From positions 1 through 35,560 of the IMG/VR virus record IMGVR_UViG_3300045016_000341: a stretch of DNA of 35,560 nt; one strand, written 5' to 3'. The translations under genes and the position numbers were made by a program. The notes under the pieces were generated by a model. The model was given only the letters and a program-made list of their open reading frames with translations, was not told the origin of the DNA and ran no database searches. Within the stretch, counting starts at the first letter, position 1; every line of letters begins with the position of its first letter. This document shows, piece after piece, positions 1 to 8,612 of this stretch. Source of the DNA: a virus.

Positions 1-291
1 TTGGACCGTCTCGTACTGCACTCGCCATGCTCTGCCGTCTGGATTGAGCACGATCGCATGCTCGCCGTAGGTCCCGAGAACCTCTGCACCGTCGCCGAAG
101 AGATCGACCCTGGAACGCACGGCCTCAGAAACCGCCGTCACACGCCTCTCGTAGCTTCCAGCCAGCAACTCGTCGATAAACCCGGCGTCCATGTACGTCA
201 TGGAGAAATCGTATGGAATAGCAGCGACATCGTCAAGCCTACTGTTGTCGAGGCTCGAAATGGACTGGTTTGTGTGCCGCACGGATATCAC
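1..291 (-). CDS. Unknown protein downstream of portal (partial, C-terminus outside window)
   Basis: A minus-strand frame stays open from a stop at about 294 to the window edge. It reads VISVRHTNQS, then passes through MTYMDAGFIDELLAGSYERR and EVLGTYGEHAIVLNPDGRAW, which looks like real protein. Candidate starts are GTG at 291 (GGTGG lies 8 nt upstream), GTG at 282, or ATG at 201 with no ribosome site. If 291 is right, the gene overlaps the portal 3' end by 53 nt. In gp20-type phages the gene after the portal is often a head-maturation gene, but I recognise no domain in the visible 97 residues. The C-terminus is cut by the window. Confidence 0.5.
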   Translation of the reverse strand, partial: MISVRHTNQSISSLDNSRLDDVAAIPYDFSMTYMDAGFIDELLAGSYERRVTAVSEAVRSRVDLFGDGAEVLGTYGEHAIVLNPDGRAWRVQYETVQ

Positions 292-3073
292 TCAAAAGAC
301 CACCAATTGCATGCAATCGTTTGCGGATGTCCGCATTCTCCGCCAAGAGTTTATCGAGCTTTCGGTCCGCCGCCCTTTCGGCTGCCCGCCCACCCTTGCT
401 CTCGAACTCGCGTCTCCAGTCCAATGACCGACGATGCCTTGCAGACGCAACCGATTGCGCCTGAAGCATCCTGGAAATCACATAGTCTGGCGTGTCACTG
501 GCAACGCTCTCCATGGGTGGCGCCCGCAATCGCTCGGCCTCTGCATCCGTTTGTGCTTGGGCGATCGCCTGACTCCTCTTGTCATCCAGAATCTCGACCG
601 CCTCGTCCTCCGAGAACCCAAGCACGTTCACAAGCACCCACTTCGTCCCGACGATCTCCTGTAAGCGCGTCGCAAGGTCTGCCTTCGCCGACATCACCTC
701 GCTTCGAGCAAGGTCAAGAATCTGGCTCGGCACAGCCATGCGAACGTCGAAGTCCTCCGGTTGGACCTGCCTGCCCTGGGCCGCGAAATGCACCCGCATG
801 ACCTTGTGCCACCCGCGCCGAGTAGCATGCTGAACCCGCATCTCCGTCCTGGCAAACCGGATGTCCTCAGACGAAAGCATGTTCCGAGCTTCGCCCTCGG
901 CCGACCCCATATAGGACTGAGGGACCTTCAGCGATGAAACCAACTTCCTGCGGAAGTAGTCGAGGGTATCGGTTTCGGAAAAATCGGCACCTTGAATCAA
1001 CTCGACGTCCGTCAGACGCTTCCCATCTCGCACCGGAATGAAGAAATCCTCATCAGGCGCCAGAATATTGAACCTCGTGTCAAGTTGCCCCTGCTTGTTC
1101 ACGTACCGTTTGCGAGAGAGGTCGCGGCGCGCATCCTCGAGCTTCTTCTTTCCGCGCCGAGCGTCATCCGATCCGATGTCGATATAGAATGCGTGCCGCG
1201 AAGGCGTCCGCTCAAGTTTGTAGAAGATCGCCGCGTCTTCCATGAGTGCCAGCCGTCGCCATGGCCAACGCGCAGGCTCGATCACTGGGTATCCATAGAT
1301 CGACCGAAGATGCTTCCCACGCAGCCTCCAGTGGACAACCTCCCAATCCTCAAACATCACAGCCGTCGAGAACTTGGAGAAACTCTGAGCATATGCCTGA
1401 TAAGCCCTTGACATGTTTGCAGAACTTCCACCGACCACGTATTGCGACCAGAAGTTCCAGAAACTTGTCAGGTCGGATGGAAAGAGCCCGGTCGGGTTCT
1501 GCATGAATCCCAACAACCCGACATTCGGATGTTCGATTCTCCGCACTGTCGGCGGCGGCAGGAAGTTGAGCCCGATCACACCGTCCTTGGAATCAGAACC
1601 GAGAACAATTTCGGCGTATGTGTCGCCATATTTGCAGAGAGTCCGAACCTGAGCCCAGATGTCATCGTGCGCGCCGACCTTCGCCAGCACATGATCGATC
1701 TCCTGCTTCACATCCTTATCGTTTGAGTATCCCCAGATGACCGTCTCGTCATCCGCTGTCGGAACTGTCGCGTCATCGGCGTATATGTCGAGCGCTGTGT
1801 TGTGAACCACAACGCCATCACAAACAAAATTGTGAAATCCAGGAACATGAAGATCGTAAACAGCAGGTCGCTCATCAATAACCTCGACCCGCAACACACG
1901 ATGGTTGTTTCCATCTACTAGAAGATCATAACGCTCTGCATTTCTCTTCAATGTACCCCACGATACACCAAGGAGACGAGCTGCCTCTGCTATGGTCCCA
2001 CAAAGATTGAGCGCAGACTCAACATCTGCACGGGAAAGATCAATTCTAGTCGGCTGCGAAAGCCCAATCTTGAGTCGATGATCTTCGCTCTTACGCCTTC
2101 CATTCTGAGCCATGGAGATCGCTTTTTTATGTTTTTCCGAGCGCTTACACCCACGGCTAAACGTGTTACCACGCATCTTCTCGGCCTGCTCGGCCTTTCG
2201 TTCATCAGTCCACTCTGGTAAGAACCTGCTGTTGTCAATCCCAGCAATGTGATGCATGGCGTGTGATGAATTGGTCTCGATAAAAAGATTTTCTGGTGAA
2301 TTATTTAGTGAGTCATTTCTTCCATGATGGATGATATCGCCGCTACCCTGCTCGATCCCAAGCATCTCCTCAGCAACCAGACGATGAAGCCACATCCACC
2401 GCTTCCCATCAGATGACCGCAACTTCGAATCAGGACTCGGCTGATGAATTTGCCAGTAAATTCCGTCGAACGATCCCCCAAGACACCCAAGCCGAAAGAC
2501 CCCGGGCATAAGACGCATCGTCGGCATGAGATCCCCGGCATCGACCCACTCTCCATCCTTTGTCATGAATGGATGGTCACTCGTGCAAACGATCTGCGTA
2601 CCGTTATCGAGCGTGACACGAACCATAGCCTTTCCGTGCCCATCGGGCGCGCTGACCATCGCTTTGGTAGCCTTCGCCGGAACCAACGATTTCCGATCGC
2701 GGTCGTAAGAAATGACATAGAATGAGTCTCCGTAAGCAGCAAGCTCCTCGATCCGCTTCCACCCCCACTCAAGGGTGAAGACCATGCACGATCCCTCGAG
2801 ACACCCGACTTCAGGGTAATCGTCCATCTCTTCGTATTCGATGTACCTAGAGACCAGATCCTGTTCGAGGTAGAGGTAGTCAACGAACGAAGATTGCCCC
2901 CACGCCCCTCCCATCGCTCCGCCGACGGAGCCCTTTCCATGACCAAGGTATGGCGTCCCGAGCCCGCGTTGAACTTGAGCCGCATGCCGTTCCGGTTCAC
3001 GCGCGAAGAAATCGCGGACCACAGAACCAAGTCGACCAACAAAGCCTTCTATACGAGACGCCATGCCGCTCAT
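239..3073 (-). CDS. T4 gp20-like portal protein interrupted by an intein
   Basis: This is the dodecameric head vertex protein through which DNA is packaged. The frame is 944 codons, or 609 residues once the 335-residue intein (residues 91-425) is removed, close to gp20-type portals. The spliced junction would read YPEV-G|T-ALDIYADDATV, matching the gp20 pattern of YPEV followed by ALD-I-ADEAT. RTPSRHAFYIDIG (about residue 625) matches the RAPERRVFYIDVG hallmark, and LDYFRRKLVSSLKVPQSYM matches the family YFRKKLY-LNVP segment. The gene starts 7 nt after the terminase stop. The start may be residue 1 or Met4, since no strong ribosome site distinguishes them. The insertion lies in the conserved N-terminal portal segment, so splicing should be essential for a functional portal. 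Confidence 0.88.
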   Translation of the reverse strand: MSGMASRIEGFVGRLGSVVRDFFAREPERHAAQVQRGLGTPYLGHGKGSVGGAMGGAWGQSSFVDYLYLEQDLVSRYIEYEEMDDYPEVGCLEGSCMVFTLEWGWKRIEELAAYGDSFYVISYDRDRKSLVPAKATKAMVSAPDGHGKAMVRVTLDNGTQIVCTSDHPFMTKDGEWVDAGDLMPTMRLMPGVFRLGCLGGSFDGIYWQIHQPSPDSKLRSSDGKRWMWLHRLVAEEMLGIEQGSGDIIHHGRNDSLNNSPENLFIETNSSHAMHHIAGIDNSRFLPEWTDERKAEQAEKMRGNTFSRGCKRSEKHKKAISMAQNGRRKSEDHRLKIGLSQPTRIDLSRADVESALNLCGTIAEAARLLGVSWGTLKRNAERYDLLVDGNNHRVLRVEVIDERPAVYDLHVPGFHNFVCDGVVVHNTALDIYADDATVPTADDETVIWGYSNDKDVKQEIDHVLAKVGAHDDIWAQVRTLCKYGDTYAEIVLGSDSKDGVIGLNFLPPPTVRRIEHPNVGLLGFMQNPTGLFPSDLTSFWNFWSQYVVGGSSANMSRAYQAYAQSFSKFSTAVMFEDWEVVHWRLRGKHLRSIYGYPVIEPARWPWRRLALMEDAAIFYKLERTPSRHAFYIDIGSDDARRGKKKLEDARRDLSRKRYVNKQGQLDTRFNILAPDEDFFIPVRDGKRLTDVELIQGADFSETDTLDYFRRKLVSSLKVPQSYMGSAEGEARNMLSSEDIRFARTEMRVQHATRRGWHKVMRVHFAAQGRQVQPEDFDVRMAVPSQILDLARSEVMSAKADLATRLQEIVGTKWVLVNVLGFSEDEAVEILDDKRSQAIAQAQTDAEAERLRAPPMESVASDTPDYVISRMLQAQSVASARHRRSLDWRREFESKGGRAAERAADRKLDKLLAENADIRKRLHAIGGLLSDIRAAHKPVHFEPRQQ
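445..460. repeat. Degenerate copy of the 16-bp palindrome
   Basis: ACGCAACCGATTGCGC differs from GCGCAACCGGTTGCGC at two positions. It lies in the portal 3' region. On its own it could be chance, so it is listed only because three exact copies exist elsewhere. Confidence 0.4.
1799..2803 (-). mobile_element. Bifunctional intein with HNH homing endonuclease, inside portal
   Basis: This in-frame 335-residue insertion begins with Cys91 (CLEGSCMVFTLEWGWKRIEE, block A). It has block B TSDHPF (the T-x-x-H motif, residues 164-167) and ends with block F/G YDLHVPGFHNFVCDGVVVHN, that is penultimate His424 and Asn425. The +1 extein residue is Thr426. All residues needed for standard Cys-type splicing are present. 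The centre (about residues 249-274) carries an HNH_3-like endonuclease, IIHHGRNDSLNN-PENL followed by H-MHH. A helix-turn-helix (IAEAARLLGVSWGTLKRNAE, about 361-380) probably reads the target DNA. The endonuclease looks intact, so the element is likely still mobile. The target would be intein-free portal alleles of related phages. Confidence 0.92.
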
Positions 3074-3079
3074 CCTATC

Positions 3080-5113
3080 CTATCTGTCGAATGGCATGCG
3101 GACAATCTTGCGCACAGGACGATCTCCTTGGACGACCTTCGGCGCGATGGAGAAGGTCGGTTCCGTTATACCATCAGCAGGACCGCCACGGATAATCGGT
3201 GCGACCTCGCCCTTCTCGAAGTTTGAAATCGAAAACACGACGCCAGCGAGCCCGTCGGCGACATCCTTCCGTCCTTTGCCTCCGGACCTGTTTCGGGCCG
3301 GATGATCCACCTTCACAGCGAGACCATTCGCCCGTTTCACGATCACACGACGAAGGTCAACGAGTTCCTCGATCAACACATCACAGGGCGAACACAACAG
3401 GAGGCGCCCCTCATAAAGCGCGTCTTTTGTCGTGTCGTATGGAGCCGTCGTCGAATCGATCGACTGGAGATCGGCATCGATGCCCTTCTGCCGAAATTGC
3501 TGGCGCGGCTCGACGCTCTGATACGCATCAAAGGTCGCTCGATGAAAAACGAAGCCATGTTCAGCGAACAGGTAGACAATCTCTCGAATCGATCCGAAAT
3601 CGATCTCGTCGCCTGGCGGGGGTTTGATTCTCAACACCAAGTCCGTCTCGATGACCGGAGCAACGTCTGTGTATTCATTGGCTCCACGATCCCGACGCTT
3701 TACCTCAACATAATCCACGACATGGCCGATAACCAACCCGGCAGCGTCACCTGTTACCGACAGGTCGATGTGTGCATGCCGCCTGGAATCAGGATGACGA
3801 ATCGGCTCCCACACCACCTCTTCGCCGCCATGCGGCAATTTCACCACATGCCGCCGCGCAACCCTCTCCCAGAAGAACTGGAGCGTTGTCCCTGACACGC
3901 ACTCGTCGTCATCCAATGGCGAAACAGCACCAGCAGACACGCCCCGATCATGCGCCTCGAAAATCTTGTCGGTTCGCTGGATGTATGGAGAAACCGATTC
4001 CGTCGAGACGCCTGCGATTTCCCGCAAAGACCCTTCCAGGTCACGCTCGAAATCGTTCCTGAAATCTTCCGGGATATCGATCACCCTCAACCCTGCCGCT
4101 CTGTAGATTTCCTCCTGCTCTGGAGTCGGATCGAGCATCGGTCGAATGCGCTCATTCCCAGCCGCGACCTTGAAAGTCCGCGCAGAGAACGTTTCACGCG
4201 GCTTCAAATCGATAATGCTGTACTCACGCACAAAGACAGACGGGTCACGCGTTTCTCTAGCCTGATCGATCAACTTTTCGATGTATGCAACAGGACGTTC
4301 TTTCGATGACACCTGAAACAGAAGTCCTGGCAATTTGCCGAACTTCTGAAATCGTGACTTCATGCGACGCAGAATGCTCGATGCCACCGCCTCCCCACGG
4401 TCCATCGTCATGTTCAATCCGCGCACCGCAGTTCCCCCAACATCGCTCATGAATGAGATTTCGTCGATGATTCCGCCGAAGACGTTACCTCCGATAGAGA
4501 CCGATTGCGACGATCCGCCAACGATCATGATCTTCTTGGCAGGTATCCTCACCTCCATGATCGACTGCGCCAACTCAAACGTCAGAAAGTCCTTGAAGTA
4601 AGGAGACGCGTCCATCTTCGACGCAATCTCGGGGGTAAGCCTAATCCGGACAACCTTGTTCGTGATTGAAACCAGAACAAATTCGATCTGCGAACCTGGC
4701 GCCAACCCATAGGTTCGCTGTGGGTTTTTCAAACAGCTAATCTGGTATACGACATACAGCAATGCACACGCAGAAAACCACGATTTCCCCCACCCTAATG
4801 ATCCGCCAAGTGCTACAGATGTGTATCCGCCATCGAACAACTCGACAAAGTCATCCTTGAGTCTCGGGTACATTCTCGACCCGGTCACACCGAGGTAGTA
4901 GTCATCTTCGAGAAACTGGATCGGCCCAACTGGCTCGCGTTCATAATCCTCGCGCATCACCTGGCGGATCAGCGAACCATCTTCATCTTCCAACATTGCA
5001 AAGAGCGCTTCCCGCTCCTCATCATTGAGGGCAGCGATCATGCCCTCAAGATCATCTTCCTCCTCGCCCTTTGTATAGATCGACCTCGGTCGACCATCAT
5101 CAACGATGATCAC
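3080..5113 (-). CDS. Terminase large subunit
   Basis: This is the ATP-driven DNA packaging motor and headful or site nuclease, which docks on the portal encoded next. It has 677 residues. Walker A is GGSLGWGKS (residues 103-111) and Walker B is GGIIDEISF (about 212-220), where the Asp-Glu pair supplies catalysis. The C-terminal RNase-H-fold nuclease starts with HIDLSVTGDAAGLVIGH (about 446-462), which carries the first metal-binding Asp. The acidic N-terminal 50 residues precede the ATPase. The start overlaps the upstream stop (TGATG at 5110-5113), so translation is probably coupled to the preceding gene. Portal follows after 6 nt. The overall architecture is that of a complete, active enzyme. 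Confidence 0.92.
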   Translation of the reverse strand: MIIVDDGRPRSIYTKGEEEDDLEGMIAALNDEEREALFAMLEDEDGSLIRQVMREDYEREPVGPIQFLEDDYYLGVTGSRMYPRLKDDFVELFDGGYTSVALGGSLGWGKSWFSACALLYVVYQISCLKNPQRTYGLAPGSQIEFVLVSITNKVVRIRLTPEIASKMDASPYFKDFLTFELAQSIMEVRIPAKKIMIVGGSSQSVSIGGNVFGGIIDEISFMSDVGGTAVRGLNMTMDRGEAVASSILRRMKSRFQKFGKLPGLLFQVSSKERPVAYIEKLIDQARETRDPSVFVREYSIIDLKPRETFSARTFKVAAGNERIRPMLDPTPEQEEIYRAAGLRVIDIPEDFRNDFERDLEGSLREIAGVSTESVSPYIQRTDKIFEAHDRGVSAGAVSPLDDDECVSGTTLQFFWERVARRHVVKLPHGGEEVVWEPIRHPDSRRHAHIDLSVTGDAAGLVIGHVVDYVEVKRRDRGANEYTDVAPVIETDLVLRIKPPPGDEIDFGSIREIVYLFAEHGFVFHRATFDAYQSVEPRQQFRQKGIDADLQSIDSTTAPYDTTKDALYEGRLLLCSPCDVLIEELVDLRRVIVKRANGLAVKVDHPARNRSGGKGRKDVADGLAGVVFSISNFEKGEVAPIIRGGPADGITEPTFSIAPKVVQGDRPVRKIVRMPFDR

Positions 5114-5814
5114 AGTTCGTCCCCTTCGCCGCTCTCACCCCCAGCATGCTCGTCTGTCCTTGACGCAACCGCCACCATTCTCTTAGCAATCGCTAACAAC
5201 TTCGTCCTCGACTGAGGATTTGCGATTGCTTCGGCCACACCCTTGCCGAAGCTCTCTCCGATTCCCTGAACATCGAGCGAGACCTTAATTGCATCTTGTG
5301 GCGCCCCACCAATAAATCCAAGCATTTTTCGTAGTTCGGCGTGGGTCAACAGCAACTTCCGATAGGTCTCGATGTCTCGATGCAAGGTCTCGCTGATCTG
5401 TCCGGTTTCGCTCTCGACGCGCACCAATTCGTCTATGCGATCGCGCTGCATAAGGATTGCGGACTCAACCTCGATGATGGCATTGACCCCGCCACGAGCA
5501 ACACGATACATCTGCGCCGACATCGCGCCCATGCGCCGTGGCTTTCGTTTGCCATCATCGTCCCCCGGATACAGCGTTTGAGGCTCAACACCAGGAAGAA
5601 AATCGTCCGCAACGTCGTCGTCTGTCTCACTCAGTTCATCCATTCTGTTCAGGACGGCGTGCCGAACACGACTGAATTTTACGCCAACACATTGCTTCAA
5701 CGAATCCTGAACGAATCGTGCAATCTCGGTCGCACTGTTGTTCCCCCTGATCAGATCATCCACTTGTCCAATGAAGGATTGTGCCTTGAATTCTTCATAG
5801 AATGCTTTTGACAT
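5110..5814 (-). CDS. Probable terminase small subunit
   Basis: The protein has 234 residues and no signature I recognise with certainty. It is called small terminase because it lies directly upstream of and overlaps the large subunit by 4 nt, has a helical N-terminus with an HTH-sized segment (SATEIARFVQDSLK, about 28-41) and a central helical stretch (IEVESAILMQRDRIDELVRVE) suitable for oligomerisation. The C-terminus is acidic. Small terminases recognise packaging sites and stimulate the motor. A TTG precedes the ATG at 5814, and the ATG is preferred. A TTGACC/GATACT promoter at 5822-5850 would put the transcript start at about the ATG, and no ribosome site is seen. It could instead be another packaging or scaffold protein. 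Confidence 0.5.
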   Translation of the reverse strand: MSKAFYEEFKAQSFIGQVDDLIRGNNSATEIARFVQDSLKQCVGVKFSRVRHAVLNRMDELSETDDDVADDFLPGVEPQTLYPGDDDGKRKPRRMGAMSAQMYRVARGGVNAIIEVESAILMQRDRIDELVRVESETGQISETLHRDIETYRKLLLTHAELRKMLGFIGGAPQDAIKVSLDVQGIGESFGKGVAEAIANPQSRTKLLAIAKRMVAVASRTDEHAGGESGEGDEL

Positions 5815-5821
5815 CAATCAA

Positions 5822-5850
5822 AGTATCATCTTCGTCAGCATCATGGTCAA
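5822..5850 (-). promoter_or_regulatory. Candidate promoter for the packaging operon
   Basis: On the minus strand TTGACC (5850-5845) is followed after 17 bp by GATACT (5827-5822), or after 16 bp by TGATAC. Seven bases further on is 5815, one base before the ATG of the probable small terminase, which has no ribosome site. It is weaker than the other promoters in this window because the -35 has one mismatch to TTGACA. Confidence 0.4.
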
Positions 5851-5913
5851 GATTCCACACAAATGAACATGCAAAGTGGATGCAGGTTGGCTGGTGAGGG
5901 AGTGGTTATCGCA

Positions 5914-6870
5914 TCAAATGTCCGAAATCATCGGATCGTCCGCCCATGGAAGACGCGCCATCATGTCTTTCCAATCCACGAGGTGAGATGGAATGCTCTC
6001 ATCGGTATTCTCGACGATCGTCGCCCCGGGGTTCCTCGCCTTGATGCGACCGGCTTCAACCAGGTTCGATGCGTACACTGAATCCGCATCGGTCAAGTTG
6101 ACCTTGCTTCTCATTCCGCGCCACCACTCACCGGTCATGAATCTGGTTCTCTCGTTGGACAGTGTACCCAGCCGATTCGATGGCGCCGTGCCGCCGTACA
6201 CTTCCTCACGCCGAAGATTCTCCACGACCGCGTAAAGCAGGGATTGCGGAATGACGCCTTCGACATCTTCCTTCTTTCCCGGCCGGAAATCGATCGAACG
6301 CCCGGAGGTCATTTTCGTCCGTGCGTTCACCCGTCGAATCGCTCCTCCAGCGAAGCCAAGATATCGGTACACGACATCGCAGAACGGCCGATAGACATTC
6401 TCCACCAGCCCTTCCACCACCGCGTTCCGCTCATCGTTGCCGATGTTTCTTCGTTTGTTGACACGGTTCAGTGCATCGATGGCACCAGCCCCCATCCGCG
6501 TCGCTTCATGGAGTGCCGCCCTCATATCACGTGCGATTCGCTTCGCGTCCTCCGCCAACTCTATCGCCGTGAGCCTCGAGATGTCCGAAGGAACTTGCGA
6601 ACGCGTGCTGCCATCGGCTTTCCGCAGCAAGACTTCCGTGCCTAACGCTTCGACGAATGCAACACGGAACCTCATGAAGTCTCCGTATGCGGCACCCATC
6701 GGAAACCCATGGGAACGAAATGCATTCTCGACCGCGACGTGATCGAAGCTGCTGGTCTCTGCGGCTTCGAGGATTCCACCAGCCGCATTTCCAACATCGC
6801 CGATTTTCACCACGACCTGCTGGAGATATCGTATCGTCTCACCGAACATGAGTTTTTCTACATCAGACAT
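5914..6870 (-). CDS. Unknown phage protein
   Basis: The 318-residue frame sits in the packaging/structural part of the genome. I do not recognise the family. It is mainly charged and helical at the N-terminus (MSDVEKLMFGETIRYLQQVV; AIELAEDAKRIARDMRAALH near residues 106-125). A mixed C-terminal half contains GGTAPSNRLGTLSNERTRF and MTGEWWRGMRSKVNLTDADS, with a final acidic tail. There is no signal peptide, membrane segment or enzyme motif. A 99-nt gap separates its stop from the start of the small-terminase candidate, with the terminase promoter at 5822-5850. The upstream gene ends 12 nt before its ATG. Position suggests a head or packaging accessory role, but nothing in the sequence proves it. 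Confidence 0.7.
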   Translation of the reverse strand: MSDVEKLMFGETIRYLQQVVVKIGDVGNAAGGILEAAETSSFDHVAVENAFRSHGFPMGAAYGDFMRFRVAFVEALGTEVLLRKADGSTRSQVPSDISRLTAIELAEDAKRIARDMRAALHEATRMGAGAIDALNRVNKRRNIGNDERNAVVEGLVENVYRPFCDVVYRYLGFAGGAIRRVNARTKMTSGRSIDFRPGKKEDVEGVIPQSLLYAVVENLRREEVYGGTAPSNRLGTLSNERTRFMTGEWWRGMRSKVNLTDADSVYASNLVEAGRIKARNPGATIVENTDESIPSHLVDWKDMMARLPWADDPMISDI

Positions 6871-6882
6871 GAGACGAATCTA

Positions 6883-7122
6883 TCACAACTGCGCCAGCAC
6901 CTCCAACTTGCCCGCCACAAGTAGCAATTCCGCCCGAAGCATCTTCTGGTCCATCCCATCGAGTTCGTCGACACGGAGCCCTTCGGGGACACCATCCGGG
7001 TAAGCCGCAACGACCTCGCCATTGAGACAAATACGAGGCGCTTCCAACTCGCACCTCCACGAGCCAAGGACGTCGATCGCGTTGGCGATCTCAGCCATGA
7101 CAGTTTCTCGACTCACTTGCAT
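6883..7122 (-). CDS. Small unknown protein
   Basis: The 79-residue frame begins MQVSRETVMAEIANAIDVLG. GAGGTG lies a few bases upstream of the ATG, a good ribosome site. It has a helical N-terminus, a short strand-rich middle (CLNGEVVAAYPDG) and a leucine-rich C-terminal helix (QKMLRAELLLVAGKLEVLAQ) that could dimerise. No family is recognised. It is packed tightly between neighbours, with 3 nt to the upstream gene and 12 nt to the downstream one, so it belongs to the same transcript. Confidence 0.6.
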   Translation of the reverse strand: MQVSRETVMAEIANAIDVLGSWRCELEAPRICLNGEVVAAYPDGVPEGLRVDELDGMDQKMLRAELLLVAGKLEVLAQL

Positions 7123-7125
7123 GAT

Positions 7126-7575
7126 TCACCTCTTCTCCCGACGACCATCACTGCGCCCTCTCTGCCTCTTCCGTTCGGTCTTGCCGGGCCTGGAGTACTG
7201 ACCGAGCCCGTGCCCACGCGCACGATTCCCGCCGTTCCCATCCTCTTTTTCTCGACGACGCTGGTCTCGTGCCTCCTTCTCCTCATTCCATTGGGTCAAC
7301 GCCCTCTGATAATCCCCATACAATGTCGGGTCCATGTTCAGTGTCCTGACGATTTCGACGAGCGCATCCACATCTGACGGTTCTTGATCTGCATTGAACC
7401 TCAAAACGAGGAACCCCCTCCCAACCTCGATGATCAGCGACAGGAATGGGTGCCCAAGCTCCCCATTCCCAAGTTCCAAACGCGACATTTCAACGCGCGC
7501 CATCACCCGACCACGCTCTATGCTGGTCAGTGTTGTCCGCTGATACGTTCTCTCGCTATTTCGATCCGTGTTCAT
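7126..7575 (-). CDS. Unknown protein with basic C-terminal tail
   Basis: The preferred start is ATG at 7575 (MNTDRNSERTYQRT), with GGGAG five bases upstream. The frame extends further back to 7623 without a ribosome site. The product is about 149 residues. Residues 1-100 form a compact strand-rich domain (VEMSRLELGNGELGHPFLSL, FLVLRFNADQEPSDVDALVE). The last 45 residues are low-complexity and very basic (QRRREKEDG, RKRQRGRSDGRREKR), typical of nucleic-acid contact. I recognise no family. An RNA- or DNA-binding role is inference from the tail only. Confidence 0.6.
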   Translation of the reverse strand: MNTDRNSERTYQRTTLTSIERGRVMARVEMSRLELGNGELGHPFLSLIIEVGRGFLVLRFNADQEPSDVDALVEIVRTLNMDPTLYGDYQRALTQWNEEKEARDQRRREKEDGNGGNRARGHGLGQYSRPGKTERKRQRGRSDGRREKR

Positions 7576-7638
7576 CTCGACTCCCAAACGACCTTTCTTG
7601 GCCACAATCCTGATTACAAACAAAACGATTAATGGAAT

Positions 7639-8577
7639 TCAATTCCCTGATGACATGCGCTCGGCAGCGTCCTGCCCGTACACGATCTCTTTCGTCTTCT
7701 CGTCGACAGCCACCAGCGTCAACCCGGTGATCCGCTCCACCCCGCGCAGCAGTTCATCGCGTTGTAGACACACATCGGCTGAAGCCGCCGACGCCAGGAA
7801 TGACACACAGATCATATCCAGGCAAAATGACGCATCCTTCGCGCGACCCTCAGACTGGCGACGACACACCTCAACGGCAGCGTCCACCGACTCCAACATG
7901 TCCCTGTGAAACCGATAGACACGCGTCACCCACTCGTCATTCTTCTCCAGTACCTTCTTCATCAGCTCCTCATCTGGAACTGCAAGCGGTGCGCTGGTGA
8001 GCAGTTCTTGGACAGCCTGCTTTGACATTGAACTCTTCTTTGGATCAGCCGATTCCGGCGGATTTGTGTCTCTATCAGGAATCTTCTCTGGCAGTTGCTT
8101 GCGATTTTTCGCCGCCAGATCGTCCAGTGCGGCGCGCTTCGCTGCTTTGAGATTGCGTACCCCCCCCTCCTCCGCAATGCGAAACCAGTCGCGGAAGTTT
8201 TGAGGTGTAACGATCCCCACCAGCTCCTTCGCGGCCGCCCATCCCACACGACGTGCTTCGGCCAGCATATCCGGGCACTCGCGCCACCGAACACCAAAGT
8301 ACTCCCACAGTTCCACAAGATACTGCGCCCGCCGTTCACCCATCCCGAACTGATCCTCGACGTATTCATGGAACGTCGGATAACCACCTGCGATTTTCCG
8401 GTATAGGTGGTAGCGATGAATCTCCCAAAGCAACTCGGCGACATCGAACTGAGCACTTCTGATCGACACCTCGATATCCAGCAGACGGCGATGGACCTCC
8501 GCAGCCCGCCGCTCATCGGAACGAAGGACCAACACACCATCCTCGCCTGTTAACGCGACAAGATTCGTGGACTCCAT
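7639..8577 (-). CDS. Putative DNA-binding protein, phage accessory
   Basis: The protein has 312 residues. The N-terminal half contains LLWEIHRYHLYRKIAGGYPT, FHEYVEDQFGMGERRAQYLV, and GWAAAKELVGIVTPQNFRDW. This arrangement (helical unit, tyrosine-rich FxEYVE block, helix-turn-helix-like GMGERRAQYLVEL, then Lys/Leu-rich helices) resembles phage and plasmid proteins annotated as DNA-binding or ParB/KorB-like, but I cannot place it in a named family. The middle (residues 155-190) is charged and probably disordered. The C-terminal 110 residues form a separate helical domain. No ribosome site fits the ATG, and a promoter at 8585-8612 would start transcription at it. Confidence 0.6.
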   Translation of the reverse strand: MESTNLVALTGEDGVLVLRSDERRAAEVHRRLLDIEVSIRSAQFDVAELLWEIHRYHLYRKIAGGYPTFHEYVEDQFGMGERRAQYLVELWEYFGVRWRECPDMLAEARRVGWAAAKELVGIVTPQNFRDWFRIAEEGGVRNLKAAKRAALDDLAAKNRKQLPEKIPDRDTNPPESADPKKSSMSKQAVQELLTSAPLAVPDEELMKKVLEKNDEWVTRVYRFHRDMLESVDAAVEVCRRQSEGRAKDASFCLDMICVSFLASAASADVCLQRDELLRGVERITGLTLVAVDEKTKEIVYGQDAAERMSSGN

Positions 8578-8584
8578 GTGATGA

Positions 8585-8612
8585 CCTCAAACCACTCTTT
8601 TACATTTGTCAA
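8585..8612 (-). promoter_or_regulatory. TTGACA promoter, 16-bp spacer, leaderless start predicted
   Basis: TTGACA (8612-8607) is followed by a 16-bp spacer and TTGAGG (8590-8585), a poor -10. The expected start at about 8578 abuts the ATG at 8577. The -35 box is perfect and the spacer matches nine other promoters here, which compensates for the weak -10. Confidence 0.5.

Noticed and set aside
1-801. Plus-strand open frame of 266 codons
   Set aside because: It runs antisense to the portal end and the partial downstream gene. Its translation is proline/arginine-rich with no domain, as expected for a mirror of GC-rich coding.
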